Assembly (NCBI GenBank): GCA_928722015.1
Contig: CAKMWI010000004.1
Location: 62,001 to 126,000, forward strand
Direction of reading: 5' to 3'
DNA from: Candidatus Gastranaerophilales bacterium
GTDB taxonomy: Bacteria; Cyanobacteriota; Vampirovibrionia; Gastranaerophilales; Gastranaerophilaceae
Length of the DNA stretch: 64,000 nt
The translations under genes and the position numbers were made by a program. Positions within the stretch are counted from its first letter, which is position 1. Each line of letters starts with the position of its first letter. Shown in pieces: positions 1-7,228 of the stretch. The notes below the pieces were generated by a model that was not told the DNA's origin, searched no databases, and worked only from the letters and a program-made list of their open reading frames with translations.

Positions 1-446
1 TCAGGATGGTTATATATATAATCAAGTACACCATAGGATTGATTTAATGCAACCGGATAACCTGCTTCCGGCGAGCGGGTGTATTGAGGAAATATAATAA
101 CAGCATTTGTTTTATTTGCTAATTCAGAGATTAGGATGTTATGAGTATTTTTATCACCCATAATCCATCCTCCGCCATGTAAATATAAAATTACCGGAAG
201 TAGTTCTGTATTATTTACGGGACGAACAATTCGGACTTCAATATCTCCTTCTTCTGTAGTGATTGTTTTATCCACAATGTCTGCTTTCACATCAACCGGA
301 TATTTATTTTGCAAATTTTCCAGTACTTTTCGAGCTTCTTGTGGTGATAGTTTATATATTGGTTTCGAATTATCACAGGCAATGGTATTAATCCATTTTT
401 GATTTCTTCTGGTGAGTTTAACGTGTTTTGAAAACGGGTAAGCCAT
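1..446 (-). CDS. Alpha/beta hydrolase (HSL/esterase-like), 3'-truncated by window edge
   Basis: The first 148 codons of a gene that reads off the left edge of the window. After about 70 residues it contains LYLHGGGWIMGD, the HGGGW oxyanion-hole motif of the hormone-sensitive-lipase/carboxylesterase branch of alpha/beta hydrolases. It continues into a strand resembling AVIIFPQYTRSPE, where family members usually have DYRLAPE. The nucleophile (GxSxG), Asp and His would lie outside the window, so activity cannot be judged. No signal peptide is seen at the N-terminus, so it is probably cytoplasmic. The start ATG is preceded by an AAGAGG-like ribosome binding site. The family is clear; the substrate is not. 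Confidence 0.8.
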   Translation of the reverse strand, partial: MAYPFSKHVKLTRRNQKWINTIACDNSKPIYKLSPQEARKVLENLQNKYPVDVKADIVDKTITTEEGDIEVRIVRPVNNTELLPVILYLHGGGWIMGDKNTHNILISELANKTNAVIIFPQYTRSPEAGYPVALNQSYGVLDYIYNHP

Positions 447-583
447 AATATTTAACCTCTTCTTATCTTATTTTTTATATATTAGTTTTATGAGGTAAAA
501 AACACATTCCCCAACTGAGTAAATCCAAAATTAATTCTTATGTATGCTTAGTAAGTTGTTTAAATAATGCAAGGCGCCTATAT

Positions 584-1054
584 TTAATCGGTAATATCCG
601 CAATTTCAAAAGTAATTATCTTTTTTAAATTATCAAGACTCATTTCTATCTGATAACCAATTTTCCCGGCACTAAAAATTATAGTATTGAAATTTTTTGC
701 AGAAGAATCAATTGTAGTTGTAAAAAATTTTTTCATTCCAATAGGGGAACATCCGCCATGAATATATCCCGTAATAGAAAGCAGTTCTTTTGATTTTATC
801 ATATCTATGGATTTTTCGCCTACAGCAAGTGCAGCTTTTTTTAAGTTTAGTTCTTTTGCAACCGGAAGCATAAATACATAATATTTTTTTGATTTTGAAA
901 TGGTTACAAGTGTTTTGAAAACTTGTAATGGATTTTGGTTCATAACCTTTGCAACATCAATTCCGTTTACTGCAGATGTATTTGAATAGGTATAATGTTG
1001 ATATTTAATTTTATGCTTATCCAGCATTCTCATCACATTTGTTTTGTATTCCAT
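584..1054 (-). CDS. ybaK: YbaK/EbsC-family aminoacyl-tRNA deacylase
   Basis: A 156-residue protein of the YbaK/ProX superfamily. Members hydrolyse mischarged aminoacyl-tRNA in trans; the Cys-tRNA(Pro) deacylase is the archetype. Visible hallmarks are the N-terminal segment around VFKTLV, the AVGEKS segment and GGCSPIGMKK, the family's GG.SP.G signature. Length matches the family (about 155-160). I place the start at the ATG at 1054, with AAGG six bases upstream. The longer reading begins at a GTG two codons earlier and would overlap that site. It lies 10 bases after the DUF4186 gene and is probably co-transcribed with it. Family assignment is firm; specificity for Cys-tRNA(Pro) is inferred. 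Confidence 0.9.
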   Translation of the reverse strand: MEYKTNVMRMLDKHKIKYQHYTYSNTSAVNGIDVAKVMNQNPLQVFKTLVTISKSKKYYVFMLPVAKELNLKKAALAVGEKSIDMIKSKELLSITGYIHGGCSPIGMKKFFTTTIDSSAKNFNTIIFSAGKIGYQIEMSLDNLKKIITFEIADITD

Positions 1055-1064
1055 GTTCACCTTA

Positions 1065-1412
1065 TTATTTTAATTGTCGTTTTACCCATTCCATAATTAT
1101 GTTTACAAGATATTCTATTTGTTGTTCATTCAATTCTATTTCTTTTGGAATTTTATGCCACTTGTATATGCAGCCTCGGCAGCAGGTTGCAGTTGCATGC
1201 TGAGCTATAAAAACAGGATGTCCTCTCATAGGGGTTTGTTTGCCATCATTTGGAAGTTCTTTAGGTGCTATTCTTTTTTTTATAAAGTCATAAGCGTGTG
1301 ATTTTATTGTCGATAACCCCTTTTTGGCAATATAATTTTTATCATTTTGTTTTAATTTAAACTTGCTTCTAAAATCAGATTTCGCTAATTTTTTAAAAAG
1401 TTCGTCATACAT
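1065..1412 (-). CDS. DUF4186 family protein
   Basis: A 115-residue basic protein. The segment MRGHPVFIAQHATATCCRGC followed by a WHKIPK motif is characteristic of DUF4186, a small family of unknown function found in many bacteria. The paired Cys and nearby His residues could bind metal, but this is inference. It has no signal peptide or membrane segment. A GAAGG ribosome binding site sits six bases before the ATG. An extended -10 promoter (TGaTAAAAT, with TTGTTG 17 bases upstream) lies at 1434-1462, so this gene probably leads a two-gene operon with ybaK. Confidence 0.8.
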   Translation of the reverse strand: MYDELFKKLAKSDFRSKFKLKQNDKNYIAKKGLSTIKSHAYDFIKKRIAPKELPNDGKQTPMRGHPVFIAQHATATCCRGCIYKWHKIPKEIELNEQQIEYLVNIIMEWVKRQLK

Positions 1413-1433
1413 TTTGAGCCTTCTTTAATATGG

Positions 1434-1462
1434 ATTTTATCATATTTGTCTGTATTCAACAA
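1434..1462 (-). promoter_or_regulatory. Extended -10 promoter for DUF4186-ybaK
   Basis: On the minus strand TTGTTG (1462-1457), a 17-base spacer and TAAAAT (1439-1434) preceded by TGa. It fits the TTGnnn-17-TGnTAnnnT pattern seen repeatedly in this window and leaves a leader of about 15 nt containing a GAAGG ribosome binding site. Confidence 0.55.
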
Positions 1463-1493
1463 GTTTAATAGATATATCTGTATTGTTATATTA

Positions 1494-1526
1494 AAATAAA
1501 AAACCTTGAGGATTATCTCAAGGTTT
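1494..1526 (-). terminator. Intrinsic terminator of the 1550-2002 gene
   Basis: A ten-base-pair perfect stem, AAACCTTGAG / CTCAAGGTTT, with a six-base loop. On the minus strand it is followed by a T-rich tract (TTTATTTTAA). It lies just past the stop of the minus-strand gene ending at 1550. The plus strand also has a short T-run, so it may work both ways. Confidence 0.8.
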
Positions 1527-1549
1527 TTTATAACAAATTTATAATTTAA

Positions 1550-2002
1550 TTATAAAACTTTTTTTCCTGTTATTTTTTCGAATAATCTTGCAAGATATTT
1601 ATCTTGGCGTAGAGTTGCACAGTTATCATAGTGTTTTGACCAAATTGGCATTGATACATCATCACCTTTATATAAATCTACACGGAGCCCTTTATCTGAT
1701 TGTCCCCATTGTTTGAAAAATACCTGAATTTCTTCTTCAATTCCTTTAAGGACAGTAACTGCAGTTTTTAATTTAGGTTCACTTTTAGTTCCTGTATTTT
1801 TCATGCATCGTATAAATGTAAGAGGATGTTCAGGGTCAAGTATTTCCGTGATTTTGTTCATATAATCATCCCCTCGATAAACTGTAATTCGTCTATGTCC
1901 ATCAAAATTTTCAAGTTTTCTGGTTGATCTTTCCGGCAAATTTTTAAACATATAATTTAAGGTTTTTTCCATGCTAATAGGTTGTAACTTCCCAACAGGC
2001 AT
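1550..2002 (-). CDS. Hypothetical protein, 150 aa
   Basis: I do not recognise this protein. It is soluble and mixed alpha/beta in composition, with no signal peptide or membrane helix. Two similar short segments, VYRGDDY near residue 41 and LYKGDDVS near residue 111, each precede a predicted helix and may be an internal duplication. It is well supported as a gene by AGAAAGGA seven bases before the ATG and a terminator immediately downstream, which makes it monocistronic. It is divergent from the TPR/GT-B gene, and the 195-base spacer between them holds a perfect inverted repeat. Function unknown. Confidence 0.75.
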   Translation of the reverse strand: MPVGKLQPISMEKTLNYMFKNLPERSTRKLENFDGHRRITVYRGDDYMNKITEILDPEHPLTFIRCMKNTGTKSEPKLKTAVTVLKGIEEEIQVFFKQWGQSDKGLRVDLYKGDDVSMPIWSKHYDNCATLRQDKYLARLFEKITGKKVL

Positions 2003-2118
2003 AATATATCCTTTCTATGTTAATGGTTAGTGAATCGGTTTAAAGCAAAGTCATATCAGGCATGCTTTTAAAATTTTTTTATATAATAACTATAAAAAAA
2101 ATTTTTTGCTATGTGTTT

Positions 2119-2152
2119 AGTAGAAATATTACAATTTTGTAATATTTCTACT
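2119..2152. repeat. 15-bp perfect inverted repeat in a divergent intergenic region
   Basis: Arms AGTAGAAATATTACA (2119-2133) and TGTAATATTTCTACT (2138-2152) around a four-base loop, followed on the plus strand by ATTTTTAT. It lies between two divergently transcribed genes, so a simple end-of-gene terminator is not expected. It could be an operator, or a terminator for read-through from an unseen transcript. Confidence 0.6.
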
Positions 2153-2182
2153 ATTTTTATAGTAATAAATTTCCAGAAAATA

Positions 2183-2191
2183 TGATATTAT
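2183..2191 (+). promoter_or_regulatory. Extended -10 element, predicted leaderless start for the TPR/GT-B gene
   Basis: TGaTATTAT ends six bases before the ATG at 2198. A transcript starting the usual 6-8 bases after a -10 would begin at or next to the ATG, and no Shine-Dalgarno sequence is present. No good -35 is seen, as is common with extended -10 promoters. Confidence 0.5.
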
Positions 2192-2197
2192 AGATTT

Positions 2198-3868
2198 ATG
2201 CTTAGAGAAGAGCTTAAAACTTTATTTAACAGTGATACTGAATGTTTTTATGATAATGGAATTTCTAAAACATTATTAAAATTGTTTGATGCGTGTATAT
2301 TAGAACATATTAATGAAAATAATTTTGCACCGGAAGTGTTAAATGTATATAAAAAATTTTCTAAAATGAAGCAGGAAGCTCCTGAAGGTATGAAAAACGA
2401 GCTTTTTGTTACAATAAGAAAATTTGCAAAAGAACAGTCTTTAAGCGGTTCTGATTTTGAACCGCTTGTATTATTTCGTTTTCTAATGGTTAAATCAAAA
2501 TTAATTATGGATGATTATGCTTTTGTGGGAGAGCATTTGGCGAAATTAGGCTATAATGATTTGGCTATTGAGTTTATGAAACTCTATGAAAAGTTTGAAC
2601 AGAATAAAGCATTAATGTTTATTACCATGGCGAATTTTTATAATTTAAAGCTTAAAAATTATAAAATGGCAATAAAGTACTATGAAAAATATCTTCAACT
2701 TGATGCTACAAAATCTGTTATTTATGTTATAGTGGGGAATTTGTATTCTAAGGTATACGGTGATAAGTCATTAGAAGATCAAGTCTTTTATTTTGAAAAA
2801 GCATATAAACTAAAACCTGATGATAGATTGATTCTTCATGGTTTGGCTTTTTGTTATGAAAAACTTGGTAAAAAAGAAAAAGCTGCATTTTTTTACGAAA
2901 AACTTTTAGATAACAATCCTACAAGTATTGATTATTATAATTATGGAGCATTTTTAATAAGTTGCGGAGATTTCAAAAATGGGCACAAGTATTTTAGATA
3001 CAGATTTTTAATAGAGGATGAAAATTTAAAGTATCCATTACCTAATGATGTTAAAAAATGGGATTTAGAATCTGATATTTCTGATAAAACTCTTCTCGTT
3101 CATTATGAACAGGGGTTTGGTGATACATTTATGTATTGTCGTTTTATTCCTCTTTTGAAGAGAAAAGCTAAAAAAATTATTTTTGTTGTTCAACAAAATT
3201 TGTATAACCTAATTAAAAATTCAAATATAATATCAGAAGGAATTTCGGTTATTTCTGATAGTGAAAATTTATCGAATTTGCAATATGATGCCAGTATGGC
3301 TCTTTTAGATGCACCTTATGCTCTTTGTATTGAATCAAGAAATATTCCTTATTATGAAAAGTATTTGGATATTGAAGAAAATAAGGTTTTGGAATATAGA
3401 GAAAAATATATAAAATCAAACAATAATTTAAAAATAGGAATTGCTTGTGCTGGTGATAAAAGCGCAAATTATCACGGTAGAGATATTGATATTGAAAAGT
3501 TTAATATATTGACAGGCATTAAAGGTATTGATATCTATTCTTTGCAGTTTGGAATAGAAAGTAAACATCCGGAAATTATTGATTTGGGATTAACATTTAA
3601 AGATTTTACTGATACTGCTGAGGCTATTAAAAATATGGATTTGGTGATTTCTACCGATAATGTTATATTGAATCTTGCAGGAGCATTGGGTGTCAAAACC
3701 ATTGGTTTGTTTAATAAACAAACCAATTTTCGTTGGTTTAAATTAGATGATGATAATGTTGGTTGGTATAAATCTGTAAAACCATTACAAGCTGATATTC
3801 AAGATGATTGGGGACCTGTTTTTTCTGAATTAGTTAATATTGTGGCTGATATTTCAAAGAATAATTAA
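2198..3868 (+). CDS. TPR protein with C-terminal GT-B (GT9/GT41-like) glycosyltransferase domain
   Basis: A 556-residue protein. The first half (about 100-270) is a helical array with TPR signatures, for example MAIKYYEKYLQLDAT and HGLAFCYEKLGKKEKAAFFY. The second half has HYEQGFGDTFMYCRFIP, a motif typical of the TPR-linked glycosyltransferase-9-like domain. Near the C-terminus it has a donor-binding-type segment with DLVISTDN and NLAGALGVKTIGLF. Proteins of this build transfer sugars or resemble O-GlcNAc transferase; the acceptor is unknown. There is no signal peptide, so it is probably cytoplasmic. The ATG is preceded by an extended -10 and no ribosome binding site. The architecture is confident; enzymatic activity is inferred. 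Confidence 0.75.
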   Translation: MLREELKTLFNSDTECFYDNGISKTLLKLFDACILEHINENNFAPEVLNVYKKFSKMKQEAPEGMKNELFVTIRKFAKEQSLSGSDFEPLVLFRFLMVKSKLIMDDYAFVGEHLAKLGYNDLAIEFMKLYEKFEQNKALMFITMANFYNLKLKNYKMAIKYYEKYLQLDATKSVIYVIVGNLYSKVYGDKSLEDQVFYFEKAYKLKPDDRLILHGLAFCYEKLGKKEKAAFFYEKLLDNNPTSIDYYNYGAFLISCGDFKNGHKYFRYRFLIEDENLKYPLPNDVKKWDLESDISDKTLLVHYEQGFGDTFMYCRFIPLLKRKAKKIIFVVQQNLYNLIKNSNIISEGISVISDSENLSNLQYDASMALLDAPYALCIESRNIPYYEKYLDIEENKVLEYREKYIKSNNNLKIGIACAGDKSANYHGRDIDIEKFNILTGIKGIDIYSLQFGIESKHPEIIDLGLTFKDFTDTAEAIKNMDLVISTDNVILNLAGALGVKTIGLFNKQTNFRWFKLDDDNVGWYKSVKPLQADIQDDWGPVFSELVNIVADISKNN

Positions 3869-3910
3869 GTTTGGGCAAAAATTATTTTTAGGAGATTTAG
3901 TAATAATATT

Positions 3911-4327
3911 ATGAAAACAAATTCAATAACTTTTGGGCAGACATATTTGACATCCTCATTAAAATACATGTCGGAAGATAATAGAAAAAAGCTTTCAAAA
4001 CTTTATCCGCTTGGTGAGATTTATCCGGTGGATGTCTATTTAGGCTCAAATAAAAAAGGGGATTTGACTCTTACTATTACCCAGAGTTCTCTATATGACT
4101 ATTTAATATTGAATAATAAAATAAAATTGACCCCGGAGAATATTGCAGTATTGAATTTTATAAAGAAAGCACACAATACATATAATTATGTACATGGATT
4201 CAATCAGCCAGTCAAAAGAGCTACAATACCATATTTAGATTATATTCCTGAAGATATTCTTCCGTATTATGTAGCAGAAGAAATTGAGGATTATGCCCGT
4301 GAAAATTATAAAAATTTTTATAACTAG
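3911..4327 (+). CDS. Hypothetical protein with N-terminal ITFG motif
   Basis: A 138-residue protein of no family known to me. It begins MKTNSITFGQ, then a soluble, Tyr-rich body. The short N-terminal ITFG resembles YFGEF in the 19243-20430 protein and AFTGG in the 24146-25828 protein. All three sit ahead of otherwise unrelated sequences. The motif is not a signal peptide. It lies 42 bases after the TPR/GT-B gene, and AGGAG is present but about 15 bases from the ATG, which is far. It could be co-transcribed with the upstream gene. Function unknown. Confidence 0.65.
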   Translation: MKTNSITFGQTYLTSSLKYMSEDNRKKLSKLYPLGEIYPVDVYLGSNKKGDLTLTITQSSLYDYLILNNKIKLTPENIAVLNFIKKAHNTYNYVHGFNQPVKRATIPYLDYIPEDILPYYVAEEIEDYARENYKNFYN

Positions 4328-4361
4328 TAGATTATAAATATTTTATTCGCGGTTAAAACTA

Positions 4362-4370
4362 TGTTATAAT
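4362..4370 (+). promoter_or_regulatory. Extended -10 element, predicted leaderless uvrC transcript
   Basis: TGtTATAAT, a perfect extended -10, ends seven bases before the uvrC ATG at 4378. A weak TTTATT lies 17 bases upstream. There is no Shine-Dalgarno sequence between the -10 and the ATG. Confidence 0.6.
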
Positions 4371-4377
4371 CCTGTGT

Positions 4378-6045
4378 ATGAATGATAAGTTGAAAGAAAG
4401 CCTAAAACTATTGCCATCATTGCCGGGTTGTTATATTTATTATAATTCGGACAATGAAATTATCTATGTTGGAAAAGCAAAAGTTTTGAAACGCCGTGTC
4501 AAGTCTTATTTCAACAGAAAGCATCATGATAGTGTAAAAGTTAATGTTCTTGTTTCTCAAATTGATCATTTGGAATACATTATTACTAACACCGAAGTAG
4601 AGGCTTTGATTCTTGAGAGTCATTTAATAAAAAAACATAAGCCAAAATATAATATCTTATTAAAAGATGATAAAAAATATCCTTATTTTCTTATTACTGA
4701 TGAAGATTTTCCAAGGATATCCATAGTACGTAAAAGAAATATTAATCTGGAAAAAGGACGATATTACGGTCCTTATACAGATATTAGAGCAATGCATTCA
4801 ACATTGGATTTCTTAAAAAAAATTTTCCCGCTTAAACAATGTAAAACTCCTAAGTTTAAAACAAGACCTTGTTTGTATTATCACATAGGCAAATGTCTTG
4901 CTCCATGTCAGAATATGGTAACCAGCGAGGAATATAAAGCTATTGTTCATCAGGCAGAATTATTTTTATCAGGAAAACAATCTGAGCTTATGAAGCAGCT
5001 AATGGCACAGATTCAGAAGTATTCAGACTCTGAGCAATTTGAAAAGGCCGCAAGACTCAGAGACAGTTATTTTGATTTACAAAAAACTCTTGAAAAACAA
5101 AAGGTTGTTTATGAGAACACCAAGCTTAACGAAGATATAATTTCACTGCAGCATGAAGATGGTATTCTTGCAATTGTAATTATGATGATTCGGGAAGGAC
5201 GTTTGATTGATAAAAAGGATTTTACGTACGAAGTTGAATTTGAAGATAGAACAGAATTTTTTGCAACGTTTTTTAAAGAATATTATAATACATTAGCTTT
5301 GGAATTTCCGGACAGAATTGTTTCTAATGAATTGGAAGCGGTGGGAGACAAATCATTGTATGAAGAATGGTTAAATATAATATCAGGTAAAAAAGTTAAA
5401 ATAAGTTATGGAAAAACTCAACAAGGTAAGGAACTTCAAAGTTTGGCAGATAAAAATGCAAGGGTTATTCTGGATAATGCTAAGTTATCAAAAATGTCTA
5501 AAATTCGTGAAGATTTTAATAAAATAGGTTCTTATTTAAAAGAAAAGTTGCATTTGAATAATTTCCCATACAGAATTGAATGTTATGATATTTCGCATAT
5601 CCAAGGAACAAATACGGTAGCGTCAATGGTAACATTTATAAATGGTTTAAGTAAAAAATCCGAATATCGAAAGTTTAAAATAAAAACTACAGAAGGTAAA
5701 CCTGATGATTTCTTATCAATGAAAGAAGTTTTGACGCGCAGATTAACAAGGCTTGGGGAGAAAGGTTGGGAAAAACCGGATTTGATAATTATTGATGGTG
5801 GAAAAGGTCAACTATCAAGTGTGATGCAAATTGTAAAACAAATGAATGTAACAGGTATAGATTTTGTTAGTTTAGCTAAAAGGCAGGAAGAAGTTTTTCT
5901 TCCTGAAATTTCTGAGTCAGTATTATTGCCAAGGGAATCCAGTGCTCTGTTCTTAATCCAAAGAATAAGAGATGAAGCCCATAGATTTGCTATAACTTAT
6001 CATAGAAAACTTCGTTCAAAAGATATTGTAAAAACGAAAAATTAA
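4378..6045 (+). CDS. uvrC: Excinuclease ABC subunit C, lacking the C-terminal HhH domain
   Basis: UvrC makes both incisions in nucleotide excision repair after UvrAB loads at damage. The order is: GIY-YIG nuclease domain (LPSLPGCYIYY, IIYVGKAKVLKRR, about residues 12-90), a Cys-rich segment (CKTP, CLYYHIGKCLAPC), a UVR/UvrB-binding helix pair (about 200-235, FEKAARLRD), and the RNase H-like C-terminal nuclease with ECYDISHIQGTN and LIIIDGGKGQLSS. The protein is 555 residues and stops at RDEAHRFAITYHRKLRSK plus a short tail. Standard UvrC (about 600) continues with a tandem helix-hairpin-helix domain. None is encoded downstream, because the next gene converges two bases later. The transcript is probably leaderless. 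Confidence 0.95.
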   Translation: MNDKLKESLKLLPSLPGCYIYYNSDNEIIYVGKAKVLKRRVKSYFNRKHHDSVKVNVLVSQIDHLEYIITNTEVEALILESHLIKKHKPKYNILLKDDKKYPYFLITDEDFPRISIVRKRNINLEKGRYYGPYTDIRAMHSTLDFLKKIFPLKQCKTPKFKTRPCLYYHIGKCLAPCQNMVTSEEYKAIVHQAELFLSGKQSELMKQLMAQIQKYSDSEQFEKAARLRDSYFDLQKTLEKQKVVYENTKLNEDIISLQHEDGILAIVIMMIREGRLIDKKDFTYEVEFEDRTEFFATFFKEYYNTLALEFPDRIVSNELEAVGDKSLYEEWLNIISGKKVKISYGKTQQGKELQSLADKNARVILDNAKLSKMSKIREDFNKIGSYLKEKLHLNNFPYRIECYDISHIQGTNTVASMVTFINGLSKKSEYRKFKIKTTEGKPDDFLSMKEVLTRRLTRLGEKGWEKPDLIIIDGGKGQLSSVMQIVKQMNVTGIDFVSLAKRQEEVFLPEISESVLLPRESSALFLIQRIRDEAHRFAITYHRKLRSKDIVKTKN

Positions 6046-6047
6046 GA

Positions 6048-6650
6048 TTATTTTTTTCTAAACATTGATTTTAGATAGTCTTTTAGCCCTTTTTTAATAT
6101 CATCTACGGTTTCAGGTTCAGAATCATCTTTTGGAGCTTGTTCAGGTGTTTTATGTGTTTCTTCATCTATTGAAATCAGTTCTTCGCCTTCTTCAGCTTC
6201 CTCACCTTCAGGGAGCATACCATCTAGCGGCATTGCATTTTCCAATAAATTTTTAAAAGCTAGTTTTTTCTTTGGAGCTTCTTTTTTTACTTCGTCTGCT
6301 TCTCCTTCTTGAGATATTGCTTTATTAGAGTCTTCAGCTTTAATAAGTTCACCCATTGCAATATAAATTTCTTTTAAATCGGCAATAACAGTACTGGATG
6401 TAAGCCATTTTCTAACATATTTTTCATCAGGTCCAAGCCCACCATCTGTTTTTGTTCCGTCAGCAATATTAAATACGGCTTCAGAAATGCCAATTACAAT
6501 TATTGCATGTGGATATGCGTATCTGGTATCCATTCGGATTTTTAAATTATTATATTTAGTTACATTTAAGTTTGTTGTATTGTGAGCGTCATCTTGCTGT
6601 TTGATGATAGAGTCTTGTAATTTAACAGCCATTTCATGAAGTGTTTTCAT
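6048..6650 (-). CDS. Unknown protein, paralog of the adjacent upstream gene (stator operon)
   Basis: A 200-residue protein of unknown family. Residues about 30-105 match the gene just upstream: YNNLKIRMD, then HAIIVIGISEAVFNIADG, then GGLG and a YVRKW motif. After this shared core the C-terminal half is acidic and low-complexity (runs of E, D, P, K) and ends in a basic LKSMFRKK. There is no signal peptide or membrane segment. Its ATG overlaps the upstream stop by four bases, so the two are translationally coupled. It is the last gene of the minus-strand operon with the MotA/MotB-like pair. The conserved IGISEA segment could be a binding or catalytic site; this is inference. Confidence 0.8.
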   Translation of the reverse strand: MKTLHEMAVKLQDSIIKQQDDAHNTTNLNVTKYNNLKIRMDTRYAYPHAIIVIGISEAVFNIADGTKTDGGLGPDEKYVRKWLTSSTVIADLKEIYIAMGELIKAEDSNKAISQEGEADEVKKEAPKKKLAFKNLLENAMPLDGMLPEGEEAEEGEELISIDEETHKTPEQAPKDDSEPETVDDIKKGLKDYLKSMFRKK

Positions 6651-7192
6651 TCTTTATCTTCATCCTTATTTTCTGTAGTAGTTTTGTTTTTATCAATAGT
6701 ATTTTTAAATCTTTGGAATCTTCTTCTTTTTTCTTCAGCTTCATGTCTTTTAGATTTGTTCAAACCTGTTGATGTCATATCAACACTTAGATTTTCATCA
6801 GATTTTTCTGCGCGTCTTAATCTTACTGTAACTGCAGATTTTTTTGTTGCATCATCTTCTTGTTCTGCGGCTATAGCTTCTTTTATCATTTTCCAGTGGG
6901 CTTCCAATTCTTTGTGAATATTTGTTCTATCAGCCCATCTTTTTACATATCCGTCTTCATTACCAAGACCGCCTTCTATTTTTTTCCCGTCATCAATTGA
7001 AAAACATGCCTCAGATATTCCAATAACTACAAAGAAATGCGGCTGGGCAACTGTTTTTGGGTCCATATAAACTTTAAGGTTATTATATCTGTATGCATAA
7101 GATTTTGCATCCCCATATTTATCTGCCAATGCATTGATAAGAAATTCTGTGAGAGAATTATCGAATTTTGTAATAGAGTTTGCTTTAGCCAT
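6647..7192 (-). CDS. Unknown protein, paralog of the adjacent downstream gene (stator operon)
   Basis: A 181-residue protein sharing its N-terminal core with the gene at 6048-6650: YNNLKVYMD, FFVVIGISEACFSIDDG, GGLGNEDGYVKRW. The tail differs: it is long, highly charged and basic/acidic mixed, ending TTTENKDEDKE, and is probably disordered or coiled. AAGGA lies eight bases before the ATG. It is 36 bases downstream of the UPF0210 gene. I know no named family for this fold. The pairing of two diverged copies suggests a heterodimer or two specialised subunits. Function unknown. Confidence 0.8.
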   Translation of the reverse strand: MAKANSITKFDNSLTEFLINALADKYGDAKSYAYRYNNLKVYMDPKTVAQPHFFVVIGISEACFSIDDGKKIEGGLGNEDGYVKRWADRTNIHKELEAHWKMIKEAIAAEQEDDATKKSAVTVRLRRAEKSDENLSVDMTSTGLNKSKRHEAEEKRRRFQRFKNTIDKNKTTTENKDEDKE

Positions 7193-7228
7193 AGTGTATT
7201 CCTTTTATTTAAGTAAGTAAGTAATTAA

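Noticed and set aside
1074..1301. 75-aa plus-strand ORF
   Set aside because: It lies antisense inside the DUF4186 gene, has no recognisable domain and a biased Phe/Tyr-rich composition.
6636..6917. 93-aa plus-strand ORF overlapping the paralog pair
   Set aside because: Antisense shadow; Ser/Phe-rich and without a plausible start signal.
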